DNA of 64,000 nt. Source: Nicotiana tabacum (taxonomy: Eukaryota > Streptophyta > Magnoliopsida > Solanales > Solanaceae). This document shows positions 25,420-37,164 of this stretch, piece by piece. The notes under the pieces are model-generated. The model was not told where the DNA came from. It did no database searches and saw nothing but the letters and a program-made list of their open reading frames with translations. Numbering within the stretch: the stretch's first letter is position 1; each line of letters begins with the position of its first letter. Position numbers and translations under genes: made by a program. The stretch is taken from positions 130,756,997-130,820,996 of the forward strand of contig NC_134097.1 of NCBI RefSeq assembly GCF_000715075.1, in the 5' to 3' direction.

Positions 25420-28179
25420 TGTGATGACCCGAAAGGTCATCACTTATTTTTATTAGTCGACTATTTGTTTCGAGTCCTTAAAAACCTCTTTTTGTCTCAC
25501 TTTGATTTATGTACGCAGTCCGGGCGCGTTTTCCGGAAAGCTTTTTATGTGGAATCTAAGTGAAATAAGGAAAATGACCTTTAAAATTGATTAAAGTTGA
25601 CTTTGGTACATATTCTTGGTAAACGGAACCGGACCCGTGATCTGGCGCTCTCGTAGGATCCGTAGTAAAATATGGGACTTGGGCGTATGCCCGAAGTCAA
25701 ATTCCGAGGTCAAATAATTAAAGAAAATTATTTGATGAAAAATATAAAGGCTTTTAGAAGTGAATTAATGCAATTTCTTGATGGTATCGAGCTCGTATCT
25801 TGGTTTTGGAGCCTAGTACAAGTTTAAAATAATAATTTGGTTAAATATGTGAAATTTGGTAGGAATCGGAAGTGATTTTGTGTAAAATGGACCTATAGTT
25901 GAAAAAAACTGGAAAATTCAATGTTCTTGAGTAATTGTATGAATTTGAGATCAAATTCGTAGTTGTTGATGCTATTTTGATGTTTTGATCGCACAAGCAA
26001 GTCCGTATGATGTTTTTAGACTTGTATGCTTGATTAATTCGGAGTCCCGAGGGCTCGGGTGAGTTTTGGATAGGCCACAAAGTGAATTTAGACTTAGAAT
26101 ATAACTGTTGCAGGTTCGGAGAAAGTTGCAGGTCTCTGAACTAGGGCTCGTGGTCCACGGTGATTTCTCGCGACTACGGTGGGATTTTTCGCGGTTAGCG
26201 ATGGGTAAGGCCATGTCTTCGCGGCCGTGTTGGATATTTTGTGGTCCACGGTGGAGCTTCGCGGCCGCGGTCCTTTTCATGTGGTCATTGGTGAGGGTCT
26301 GAGAGGGGTATATTTTTACGAGACTTTTCAGCCATTTCTCATTTTTCAAAATCCTAAAACATAAGAGGCGATTTTTCAAGACACTCTTTCTTCCACAAAA
26401 CACAAGTAAGTGATTTTCAACTCATTTCTTTCACTCCTTAACATCTTTTTACAAGATTTCATCCTATAATCTAGGGTTTTCATGGTGGAATTGAGAATTT
26501 TGGGTAGAACTTAGAAATATCAAAATTTGGGGATTTAGACCTCAAATTGAGGTCGGATTCCAAAACTAATTGTATATCCGGGCTTAGGGGTGAATGAGTA
26601 ATCGGATTTTGGTCCGAATTTCGGGTTTGGACCAAGCGGGCTCGGGGTCGATTTTTTATTTTTTGGGAAAAACACTAGAAAACCTATTTTTATGCATTAG
26701 AACTGGCTTATTTAGCATATATTAATGTTATAAAGTAAATTATGACTAGATACAAGTGAGTTGGTGGTGGAATCAAGAGGTAAAGCTGTAGTTGAAGCTT
26801 GATTGTGTTCGTGGAATTGAGGTAAGTGTTTGGTCTAACCTTAGCTTGAGGGAATATGTATTATGCCTTATTTGTTGTGTGATAATGTGGTGTACGACGT
26901 ATAGGTGTGGTGACGAGTATCTATACGTTGGTGTCAAGCATGCCCGTGAGTCTTAAATTGTGATTGTTGTGTTTCTTAATAAGTACTACAATTGCCTAAA
27001 TTGTTGATTATCCATACTGAGCAAAACTTATGATTATGTTCTTGGTATTTTTTTATTGTTGAGCATTGGCTCCAGTTGAGTTTCAATTGTGAAGTTAATT
27101 GTTGGTACACGTTTGGTTATAGTGATTCCCTTGCCGGGACATATTCATTCTTATTGTTGGTTCCCTTACCGGGATGTACTTATTCTTATTGTTGATTCCC
27201 TTGCCGGGATGTTATTGTTGGTATTGTTTTGGTGAGTAAAGAGAGATAAAGCACGAAGGGTGATGCCGTGCACATTCATACTTATGCATATGGTGAGGAA
27301 ATAGTGTAAAGCACGAAGGGTGATACCGTGCATGATATTGTGAAATAGTGTTAATGCACGAAGGGTGATGTCGTGCCATATTATTGGGAGTAAAAGCACG
27401 AAGGGTGATGCCATGCCATTTCTTTGATTTATGTGGTGAGGATGAGAGTAAAAGAACGAAGGGTGATATCGTGCACTTATTACCTGTTTGATATGATTTC
27501 TTGTTGTTTACGGTTCCAATACCTTAATTGCTTTATTCTTTTGTTACAGTGATTCTTTATGTTGGTATTTTCCCCATAGCATGTTACCCATCCTCCGTTA
27601 CTTTTGAATTACTTCTATTACTGTTTTTCTGCTAGATATTGTTTAATTGTAGGTTATTTATTTGTTGTATCCTAGACTCATCACTACTTCGCTGAGGTTA
27701 GGCTCGACACTTACTCAGTACATGGGGTCGGTTGTACTAATGCTACACTCTGCACTCTTTTGTGCATATCCCGATACTGGAGCATATGGACCTTAGCTAG
27801 AGGTTGCTTCCTTCAGTCCATCGGGAGACCCGAGGTAGTCCTGCAGGCGTCCTCTTCCTATCTAGTTTATTTCTGTTCTTTACTATTCCAGAGACATACA
27901 TGTATTTATTTTGTTCAGACCCTGTTTGTAGTATTCTTATATAGTCCATGAGGTGACACCAGTTCTGGGTGGTTTATGTTTATGGATTCGTATCGGTATT
28001 AGCTTAATCGTTAAATTTCATTCTTCTATTTATTTATTTCCACTGTTTATAATGTGTTAATTTGCAATTGTTAAGAGGTTAAAAATGAAAAGGGTAAATT
28101 AATCGGAATAGTGGCTTGCCTAGCTTTCACTAGTAGGCGCCATCACGACTCCTGAGGGTGGAAAATCCGGGTAGTGACA
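25420..28179 (+). repeat. 5' LTR of Gypsy element 1 (2.76 kb)
   Basis: It runs from TGTGATGACCCG to GTAGTGACA and is preceded by AAACT (25415-25419), which recurs after the 3' LTR. The start contains a hairpin, TGATGACC/GGTCATCA. A CG-rich array TCGCGGCCGCGG (26150-26280) is followed by a TATA-like GGTATATTTTTAC (26306). A GCACGAAGGGTGATGCCGTGC array has five units (27250-27475) and a CCCTTGCCGGGA array three. The primer site follows at 28182-28194. Confidence 0.95.
27250..27475 (+). repeat. Five-unit GCACGAAGGGTGAT array in the 5' LTR
   Basis: Units start near 27250, 27308, 27353, 27393 and 27450. Each carries the imperfect palindrome GCACGAAGGGTGATGCCGTGC joined by spacers of 15-35 bp. The 3' LTR has one unit (35108-35135). 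The difference accounts for nearly all of the 153-bp length gap between the LTRs. Confidence 0.9.
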
Positions 28180-28181
28180 AG

Positions 28182-28194
28182 TTGGTATTAGAGC
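28182..28194 (+). promoter_or_regulatory. Primer binding site of Gypsy element 1
   Basis: TTGGTATTAGAGC differs by one base from the initiator-Met-tRNA complementary sequence TTGGTATCAGAGC and starts three bases after the LTR end, the standard position. Confidence 0.85.
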
Positions 28195-28376
28195 TCTAAA
28201 TTGCTTAGGTCTCACAATTCACAGACAAGCTTAGTAGAGTCTGAGGGATCGGTACAGAGACATCTGTGCTTATCCCATAGAGGCTACAGACTTAGGAACA
28301 ATTTCACTTCTATTCTTCTCTGTCATGCAATTTGGTTTCTCAATGCTAATTGAACTCCTACTCTGTTCCTTCGCAG

Positions 28377-31300
28377 ATGGCAAGAACACATGCTTCTTCA
28401 TCCGCTAATCAGCAGCCCGAGCCCCCAGCAGCAGGTTCCACGAGGGGTAGAGGACGAGGCCGAGGCAAGGGCAGAGCTCAGCCCAGAGCAGCAGCACCAG
28501 TGGCAGAGCCTCAGGTTGAGTTTGATGATGAGGTTCCGACCCAGACAGTTCCGGTGGGCCCAGCTCATGTCCCAAAGGGGTTCATTGCTACCCAATACTC
28601 TAGGATGCTCTGGTCCATCTGGTGGGCCTTATGGAGAGTGTTACTCAGGCAGGCTTACTTCCTATAGCACCAGCCGTCTCTCAGGCTATGGGAGGAGCAC
28701 AGACTCGTACTACCCACACTTCGGAGTAGATGGATCCCCAATATTAGACTCCAGCAGCTCATCCAGTTGGAGCAGTTCAGCTGAGTGTAGTAGCTCAGGC
28801 CGATAATGGGGCAGCTATATCTACCGATGCTTTTTGAAGGTTGGACAGGTTCACCAAGTTGTTCACTACTGCTTATGGTGGTACATCTTCAGAGGATACC
28901 CAGGATTACTTAGACAGTTGTCATGAGGTTCTTCGGAACATGGGGATAGTGGAGACCAATGGGGTCGACTTTGCTGCTTTCCATCTATCAGGTTCCGCCA
29001 AGGCTTGGTGGAGGGATTATTGTTTGTCTAGGCCAGTTGGGTTGCCTGCTTTGACTTGGGATCAGTTCTCTCAGCTATTTGTAGAAAATTTTCTTCCTAT
29101 CACTCAGAGGGAGGACTATCGGAGGTAATTTGAGCGTCTCCAGTAGGGTTCTATGGCCGTCAGTCAGTACAAGACCAGATTCATTGCTTTGGCCCATCAT
29201 ACTCTTATCATACTTCCCATCGAGAGAGAAAGAGGGTGAGGAGGTTCACTAAAGAACTCGCTCAGACGATTCGATTACAGATGGCTAAGGAGACTAGGAG
29301 TGAGATTTCTTTTTAGGATGTGGCCAATGTGGCTAGGAGAGTTGAGATAGTTTTATTGCAGGGGAGTGGTCAGGGGTCTAACAAAAGGCCCTGTCATTCA
29401 GGAAGGTTCAGTGGTGCCTCATTTGGAGGCAGGGATTCTTTCGTTAGGGGCCATTCTCCAAGGTCGTTTCATTCAGCACTTCAAACTTCTCAGGGTGCTC
29501 CAAGTGGCCGTAGTTCTTATGTGTAGTATTCTGATCAGCAATCCTACCATGCACCATCAGCTCCAATCAGTGCACCCCCATTCTAGAGTTATCATGGTGG
29601 TTACTCAGGCCGTTAGGGTCAATTTCAGGGTCAACAGCCTCAGCAGCCAAAGTCTTGTTATACATGTGGTGATCTGGGACATATTGCTAGGTATTGCCCT
29701 CGAGCCTTGAGTAGCTCTCAACATTAGGGTTCTTGTGCTATGGTTTCAGTACCAGGTGTTCCACCACCCGCTCATCCAGCTAGAGGTAGGGGTCAAGGTA
29801 TTAGAGGTGGAGGCCAGGCCGTTAGAGGTGGAGGTCAGGTAGCTAGAGGCGGAGGCTAGCTAATAGGAGGCTGCCCTCAGGATGTAGTTCAAAGCAAAGC
29901 CCTAAGATTGATTTGATTCCTCCCATTTAGTCGGTCTTAGAGCTGGTAGATCAGATTGAATGAGCGTAGTGGGACATGACAGCAGTTGGGGAGAAGGAAA
30001 AGCTATTTGATATCAATCCAATGAACAGACAAAGGCTTGGACGAACGATCAGGAAGAGAGAACGACTATACTTTCTGAGTTAGAACATTAGGAACCTTAC
30101 ACCCAAGAAAGCAACCAAAACAGTAGAGAAGATCAGAGATGGATTTAGCGAGAAATTTAGCTCGCATATTGGTTTTAAACTCCTACGGGTGACTTTTTGT
30201 CTTACGACACGACATTGTAATTGATCGAGTGCGCTTTCTTTCTCCTGCTCCCACTTCGGGAAGGGAAGTGCTAAAGGGCGGGCATGCTCGATTGAAAGGG
30301 AGTGGTGGGGCCCAGCCCCGATGTTATGCTATTCCAGCCAGACCTAAGGCTGAGGCCTCCAATGAAGTTATCACATGTACGGTTTCAGTTTGCAGTAGGG
30401 ATGCTTTAGTTCTATTTGATCCAGGGTCCACGCATTATTATGTATCATCTTATTTTTCCCCTTATATGGTTGTGCCATGTGATTCTTTGAGTGCTCTTGT
30501 ATATGTGTCCCTCTATGGATTTTGTGCATGTTGTTCGTGAGTTTCTTAAGGTATTTCCTTCAGACCTACCGAGCATGCCACCCGACAGGGATATTAACTT
30601 CTACATTGATTTGGCTCCGGGCACTCAGCCCATTTCTATTCCACCGTATCGCATGGCTCCGCATAAGTTGAAAAAAATTAAAAGAATAGTTACAAGACTT
30701 GCTTGATAAAGGCTTTATTAGACCTAGTGTCTCGCCTTGGGGTGCGCCAGTGTTGTTTATCAAGAAGAAGGACAGATCGATGAGGATGTATATAGATTAT
30801 CGGTAGTTGAACAAGGTCACAATCAAGAACAAGTATCCATTGCCGAGGATTGATGATTTGTTTGATCAGCTTCAGGGTGCCAGGGTATTTTCGAAGATTG
30901 ATTTGAGATCTGGCTACCATCAGTTAAGGATTAGGGCATTCGATGTCCCTAAGACAACTTTTCGCACTCGGTACAGGCATTATGTGTTCTTGGTGATGTC
31001 ATTCGGGTTGACAAATGCCCCAGCAACTTTCATGGATTCGATGAATCAAGTGTTTAAGCCTTATTTTGATTCCTTTATGATTGTCTTCAATGATGATATT
31101 CTGATTTATTCCCGCATTTGGGAGGATCACGGGCAGCATCTTCAAGTCATTCTTCAGACTCTGAGGGATAGCCAGTTGTATGCTAAGTTTTCGAAGTGTA
31201 AGTTTTGGTTGAGTCCGGTTGCATTCTTGGGTCATGTTGTATTAGCAGAGGGTATTCATGTGGATCCTAAGAAGATTGCGGCAGTCAAGGACTGTCCTAG

Positions 31301-33240
31301 ACCCACGTCAGCTACAGAGATCCGGAGTTTCTTGGGTTTGGCAGGCTATTATCGTCAGTTTGTAGAGGGGTTTTCATCTATTGCAGCCCCGATGACAAGG
31401 TTGACCCAGAAGCATGCCTAGTTCAGGTAGTCGGAGGAGTGTGAGGCGAGCTTTCAGAAGATCAAGATAGCTTTGACTATGGCACCGGTGTTGGTATTGC
31501 CTACAGGTTCAGGGCCGTATATAGTATATTGTGATGCATCTTATATTGGACTTGGTGCGGTGTTGATGCAGAATGGCAAGGTTATTACATATGCTTCGCG
31601 ATAGTTGAAGATCTACAAGAACAATTATCTAGTTCATGATTTGGAGTTAGCAGCCATTGTTCACGCACTGACGATTTGGAGGCATTATTTGTACAGTGTG
31701 TCATGTGAGGTATTCATGGATCACAAGAGTGTGCAATACTTGTTCAAGCAAAAGGATCTAAATTTGAGGCAGAGGAGGTGGTTAGAGCTGTTGAAAGACT
31801 ATGATATCACTATTATGTACCATCCAGGGAAGGCCAATATGGTGGTCGATGCTTTGAGTAGGAAGTCTGCCAGTATGGGCAGCCTTGCGTATATTCCGGC
31901 CAGTGAGAGGCCGCTTGCTTTGGATGTTCAGGCTTTAGCCGATAAGTTCCCGATACTCTATTCATCCGGGCATCCCTAAGATGTATCAGGATTTGCGGCA
32001 GCATTATTGGTGGAGGAGGATGAAGAAGGATATGTTGCGTATGTATCTCGGTGTTTGAATTGTCAGTAGGTAAAGTACGAGCATTAGAGACCTGGTAGTT
32101 TGTTTCAGAAGATTGAGATTCCTAAGTGGAAGTGGGAGTGGATCACTATGGACTTCGTTGTTGGGCTCTCATAGACTCAAGGAAGTTCAACGCAGTGTAG
32201 GTTATTGTTGATAGGTTGACCAAGTCAGCGTATTTCATTCCTGTGGCGGTTTCCTATTCTTCTTAGTGATTGGCAGAGATCTATATCCGAGAGATTGTTT
32301 GTCTTCATGGTGTGCCCGTGTCTATCATTTCTGATTGAGGTACACAGTTTACCTCACATTTTTGGAGGTCAGTTTAGCATGAGTTAGGCACATGGGTTGA
32401 GTTGAGCACAACATTTCATCCTCAAACGGATGGGCAGTCCGAGCGTACTATTCAGATTTTGGAGGATATGATTCGAGCTTGTGTTATTGACTTTGGAGGC
32501 TCGTGGGATTAGTTCTTGCCTCTAGCGGAGATTTTCTACAACAATAGTTACCAGTCGAGCATCCTGATGGCTCCTTATAAGGCTTTATATGGTAGACGGT
32601 GTCGGTCGCCAATTGGGTGGTTTGAACCGGGAGAGGCTCAGTTGTTGGGTACAGATCTAGTACATGATGCCTTGGACAAGGTTAAGATCATTTAGGATAG
32701 GATTCGTACAGCTCAGTCCAGGCAGAAGAGTTATGCTGACTATATGGTTTGTAATATGGCATTCATGGTCGGCGAACGGGTGTTTCTTCGGGTGTCGCCT
32801 ATGAAGGGCAGATGAGATTTGGAAAGAAGGGCAAGCTAAGCCCTAGATTCATTGGTCCTTTTGAGATTCTTGATCAAGTGGGAGAGGTGGCTTACAGACT
32901 TGCGTTGCCACCAAGTTTATCAGCCGTGTATCCAGTGTTTCATGTGTCCATGCTTTGGAAGCACCACGGCGATCCATCCCACATTTTAGACTTCAGCACT
33001 GTCCAATTGGACAAGGACTTGTCCTATGAGGAGGAGCTGGTAGTCATTCTAGACCGGTAGGTTCATCAGTTGAGGTCGAAGAGTTTTCCTTCGGTTCATG
33101 TTCAGTGGAGGGGTCAGCCTGTTGAGGCAGCAACCTGGGAGTTCGAGTCCGATACGCGGAGCCATTATCCACATCTTTTCCCTGACTCAGGTACTTCTTT
33201 TCTATGTCCGTTCGAGGACGAACGATTATTTTAGAGGTGG
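28377..33240 (+). pseudogene. Gypsy element 1 polyprotein (gag-PR-RT-RH-INT-chromodomain), decayed
   Basis: The start ATG at 28377 opens MARTHASSSANQQPE with an Arg-Gly-rich tract. Gag core is 28841-29128; CCHC knuckle CYTCGDLGHIARYC at about 29655-29696; foreign insert 29892-30300; protease with DPGST from 30418. A deletion near 30515 joins the protease to the pre-RT linker. RT is about 30750-31421, with the catalytic YVDD-type motif changed to FNDD near 31088. RNase H is about 31500-31870. A deletion near 31970 removes the RH-INT linker. Integrase (31980-32600) has many stops, and a chromodomain-like end (33055-33175) is followed by the polypurine tract GAGGTGGAGAA (33233-33243). This is Tekay-type order. 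Frameshifts, stops and deletions rule out function. Confidence 0.85.
29892..30300. other. Insertion of unrelated DNA inside Gypsy element 1
   Basis: Element sequence GATGTAGTTCAAAG (to about 29894) should continue directly into AGTGGTGGGGCCCAG (30301). The roughly 405 bp between have no counterpart in the sister element at 12114-23050 and do not read as gag or protease. There is no LTR, terminal repeat or poly(A). Parts such as GGGCGGGCATGCTCG have a composition reminiscent of organellar DNA, but that is only an impression. Confidence 0.6.
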
Positions 33241-33244
33241 AGAA

Positions 33245-35851
33245 TGTGATGACCCGAAAGGTCATCACTTGTTTTTACAAGTCGATTCTGTGTTCCGAGG
33301 CCTTAAAAACCTCTTTTTGTCTCACCTCAATTTGCATGCGCAGTTCGGGCACATTTTTCGGAAAGCGTTTTATGTGGAATCTAAGTGAAATAAGGAAAAT
33401 AGCCTTTAAAATTGATTAAAGTTGACTTTGGTCAACATTCTTGGTAAACGGACCCGGACTCGTGATTCACCAGTCTCGTAGGGTCCGTAGTAAAATATGA
33501 GACTTGGGCGTATGTCCGGAATTGAATTCCAAGGTCCCAAGCCCGAGAAAAGAATTTTTAAAGAAAATTATTTGCTGGAAAATATAAAGGCTTTTAGAAG
33601 TGAATTAATGCAATTTCTTGATGGTATCGGGCCCGTATCTTGGTTTCAGAGCCTGGTACAAGTTTAAAATAATAATTTGGTTGAATCTGTGGAATTTGGT
33701 AGGAATCGGAAGTGGTTTGGTGTAAAACGGACCTATAGTTGGGAGAAAGTGGAAAATTCAATGTTCTTGAGTAATTGTATGAATTTGAGATCGGATTCGT
33801 AGTTGTTGATCTTATTTTGATGATTTGACCGCACGAGCAAGTCTGTATGATGTTTTTAGACTTGCATGCATGATTAGTTCGGAGCCCCGAGGGCTCGAGT
33901 GAGTTTTGGATAGGCCATAGATTGAATTTAGACTTAGAACATAACTGTTGCAGGTTCGGAGAAAGTTGCAGGTCTATGAACTAGGGATCATGGTCCGCGG
34001 TGATTTCTCGCAACCATGGTGGGGTGTTCGCGACCGCGTTGGGGTTTTTCATAGTCAGCGATGGTCAAGGCCATTTTTTCGCGGCAGCACTCGATATTTC
34101 GCGGTCCGCGGAGGAGCTTCGCGGCCGCGGTCCTTTTTATGTAGTCAGTAGTGAGGGCCTGAGAGGGGTATATTTAAACAAGAATTTTCAGCCATTTCTC
34201 ATTTTTCAAAACCCTAAAACATAAGAGGTGATTTTTCAAAACACTCTTTCTTCCCCAAAACACAAGTAAATGATTTTCAACTCATTTCTTTCACTCCTTA
34301 ACTTCTTTTTACAAGATTTCATCCTAGAATATAGGGTTTTCATGGTGGAATTGGGAATTTAGAGTAGAACATAGGAATATTGAAATTTGGGGATGTAGAC
34401 CTCAAATTGAGGTCGGATTCCAAAACCAATTATATATCCCGGCTCGGGGGTGAATGGGTAATTGTGTTTTGGTCTGAATTTCGGGTATAGACCAAGTGAG
34501 CCCAGTGTCGATTTTTGATTTTTTGGGGAAAATACTAGAAGACCTATTTTGATGCATTAGAACTGGCTTATTTAGCATTTATTAATGTTATTAAGTAAAT
34601 TGTGACTCGATACAAGCGAGTTGGTGGTGGAATTAAGAGGTAAAGTGGTAGTTGAGGCTTAATTGTGTTCGTGGCATTGTTGTAAGTGTTTGGTCTAACC
34701 TTAGCTTGAGGGAATAGGTATTGTGCCTTATTTGCTATGTGATTGTGTAGTGTACGACGTATAGGTGCGGTGACGAGTATCTATACGTTGGTTTCAAGCA
34801 TGCTTGTGAATCTTAAATTTTGGTAATTGTGTTTCTTAATAAGTACTACAATTGCCTAAATTGTTGATTATCCATGTTGAGCAAGACTTATGATTATGTT
34901 CTTGGTATTTGTTTATTGTTGAGCATTGACTCCAGTTGAGGTTCAATTGTGAAGTTAATTGTTGGTACAAGTTTGGTTATAGTTGATTCCCTTGCCGGGA
35001 CGTATTCACTCTTATTGTTGGTTCCCTTGCCGGGATGTACTTATTCTTATTGTTGATTCCCTTGCCGGGATATTGTTGTTGCTATTGTTTGGGTTGAGGA
35101 AAGAGAGATAAAGCACGATGGGCGATGTCGTGCAATTATTGACTGTTTGATATGATTTCTTGTTGTTTACGGTTCCAACACCTAAATTGCTTTATTCCTT
35201 TGTTACGGTGATTCTTTATGTTAGTATTTGTCCCACAACATGTTACCCCTCCCCCGTTATTTTTGAATTACTACTATTCATGTTTTACTGCTAGATATTG
35301 TTTAATTGCAGGTTATTTGTTTGTTGTGTCCTAGCCTTGTCACTACTTCGCCGAGGTTAGGCTCGACACTTACTCAGTACATGGGGTCGGTTGTACTGAT
35401 GCTACACTCTACACTCTGTTGTACAGATCCCGGTACTGGAGCATACGGACCTTAGCTAGAGGTTGCTGCCTTCAGTCTAACAGAAGACCCTAGGTAGTCC
35501 TACAGGCGTCCGTAGGTCTTGGCATCCCCTTCCTATCTAGTTTCTTTCTGTTCTTTACTATTCCAGAGACAGATTTATTTCGTTCAGACCATGTTTATAG
35601 TATTCTTATATAGTTCGTGAGATTGTGACACCAGTTTTGGGTGGTTTATGTTTATGGATTCGTATTGGTATTAGCTTAATCGTTAAATTTCATTCTTCCA
35701 TTTATTTATTTATGTTGTTTATAATATGTTAACTTGCAATTGTTAAGAGGTTAAAAATGAAAAGGGTAAATTAATCGGAATAGTGGCTTGCCTAGCTTTC
35801 ACTAGTAGGCACCATCACGACTCCCGAGGGTGGGAAATCTGGGTCGTGACA
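33245..35851 (+). repeat. 3' LTR of Gypsy element 1 (2.61 kb)
   Basis: It runs from TGTGATGACCCG to GGTCGTGACA, followed by the target duplication AAACT at 35852-35856. It is highly similar to 25420-28179 but has one unit instead of five in the GCACGA array. The CG-rich array lies at 33990-34150 and the TATA-like GGTATATTTAAAC at about 34167. Confidence 0.95.
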
Positions 35852-36251
35852 AAACTTTTGTCAACAAACCTTTATAGTTTTGTACTTTTGAGTACTTTAA
35901 TTATGAATATTACATTCTATGACTCTACACACTAGTTAGTATTCAAACCGAATAAACCGAAGTTACCGAACTGAATAAATCGAAACCGAAATGAGAAAAA
36001 CCAAATCATACCAAATTTAATTAGGTACGGTATTGGTATAGCATTTTAAGAAATCGAATACCGAAAATAAAGAACCGAAATATCTAAATATCGTACTATA
36101 CTGACCGACGAACACCCCTAAACGAAGGAGAAAAATGAGGTATTCTAAGGTACCTCTTTTTATCAAATTTTTCCTCTAAAAGTATTTTGGAGTGCCTCAA
36201 CAGTTAGATGATGAAACTTTGATCATTAAAATTAACAGTTGTTAAGATTAT

Positions 36252-36519
36252 TAGCTCCCGTTTTCCCATAGATTTTGACTTCATTTTTTTAAAAAAAAAT
36301 TAAAAAATATTATTTGTTTATGAAATATGATCATTTTTTGGAGGAAAAAACTTCAAAAACTTCAAAGTTCCCTAAAACTTGTTTAGGGCAATTTTTGGAT
36401 GAATTTTTTTCTTCCACTCACAAAACTTCAACTTTTCTTCAAATAAAATACATTTTTCAGAACAACTTCAAAAACTCTTTTCTCAAGTTTCAATCAAATC
36501 TATGTCCAAACGCTAGCTT
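36252..36519. mobile_element. Probable MITE (about 270 bp)
   Basis: The left end TAGCTCCCGTTTTCCCATAG and the complement of the right end, TAGCGTTTGGACATAGATTT, form imperfect terminal inverted repeats of about 25 bp. The GCGTTTGGACATAG motif is common at the ends of Solanaceae MITEs. The interior is AT-rich and non-coding; an open frame at 36314-36595 has no recognisable features. Confidence 0.5.
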
Positions 36520-36623
36520 AAAAACCAAACTAAAATCATATATACACAAAAGGTGTGCAAAAGGTACCGATGTCAACTTAGATGATTACATATAAGATTT
36601 ACCAACATGCACAAGCATTTTTA

Positions 36624-36632
36624 TGCTGGGAA

Positions 36633-36671
<39 letters not shown>

Positions 36672-37164
36672 CCCGCCCAGGAATAATATCCACGATAAAT
36701 AACAATAGCACAAGAGAATAACAAAGACACCAAAATTTTAATGGGGTAAAATACCATATCCGAGTGGAGTAATATTACCACTATAATATTACAACTTAGT
36801 AGTATTAAGAGACTACTACAACTTCAAAAAAATAACACTATTAATTTAAATACCTCACAATAATATTACTCGCACTCACTATTTATCTCACAGACTACAA
36901 TCTGTGGATTACTCTCTCTAGCTTCTGTTACTTCCCTCTACTTTTTGGTGTATTTGAAGAAGTGAGAAAGCTCATCCTTTTATAGGAGAAAATAACCTTG
37001 GTCTCCAAGTGTGCTACATGAGAATTTTAATTCTCCTCCACATCTTTGCATACTTTGGCTCTAAGTAAAATCTTCCGCCAAGCTTCTCTGCCAAAGTAAA
37101 TTCACAAGCAAAATAGGCACAAGGCTATTGCCAACTATTGCCAAGCAATGGGATGGACCCCACA
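36624..37164 (-). repeat. 3' LTR of Copia element 1
   Basis: It starts (plus strand) TGCTGGGAAAATAATAAT and ends GGACCCCACA. It contains an expanded AAT microsatellite (about 36632-36671, some 13 units against 3 in the other LTR), preceded by TTTTA (36619-36623). The purine tract AAGGGAGAGAT (minus strand) lies just inside. Confidence 0.9.

Larger units (their letters stand above)
25062..36120. mobile_element. hAT-like short non-autonomous element, split by Gypsy element 1
   Basis: The left part (25062-25414) starts TAGGATTGTGTATAATTTGG. The right part (35857-36120) ends CGAACACCCCTA, the complement of TAGGGGTGTTCG. Interior sequence is rich in CCGAAC/GGTATTCGGT motifs common in such plant elements. 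Flanks AATGGAGG (25054-25061) and AACGAAGG (36121-36128) match at 6 of 8 positions, as expected for an old 8-bp hAT duplication. Without the Gypsy insert the element would be about 620 bp. It has no coding capacity. Confidence 0.5.
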
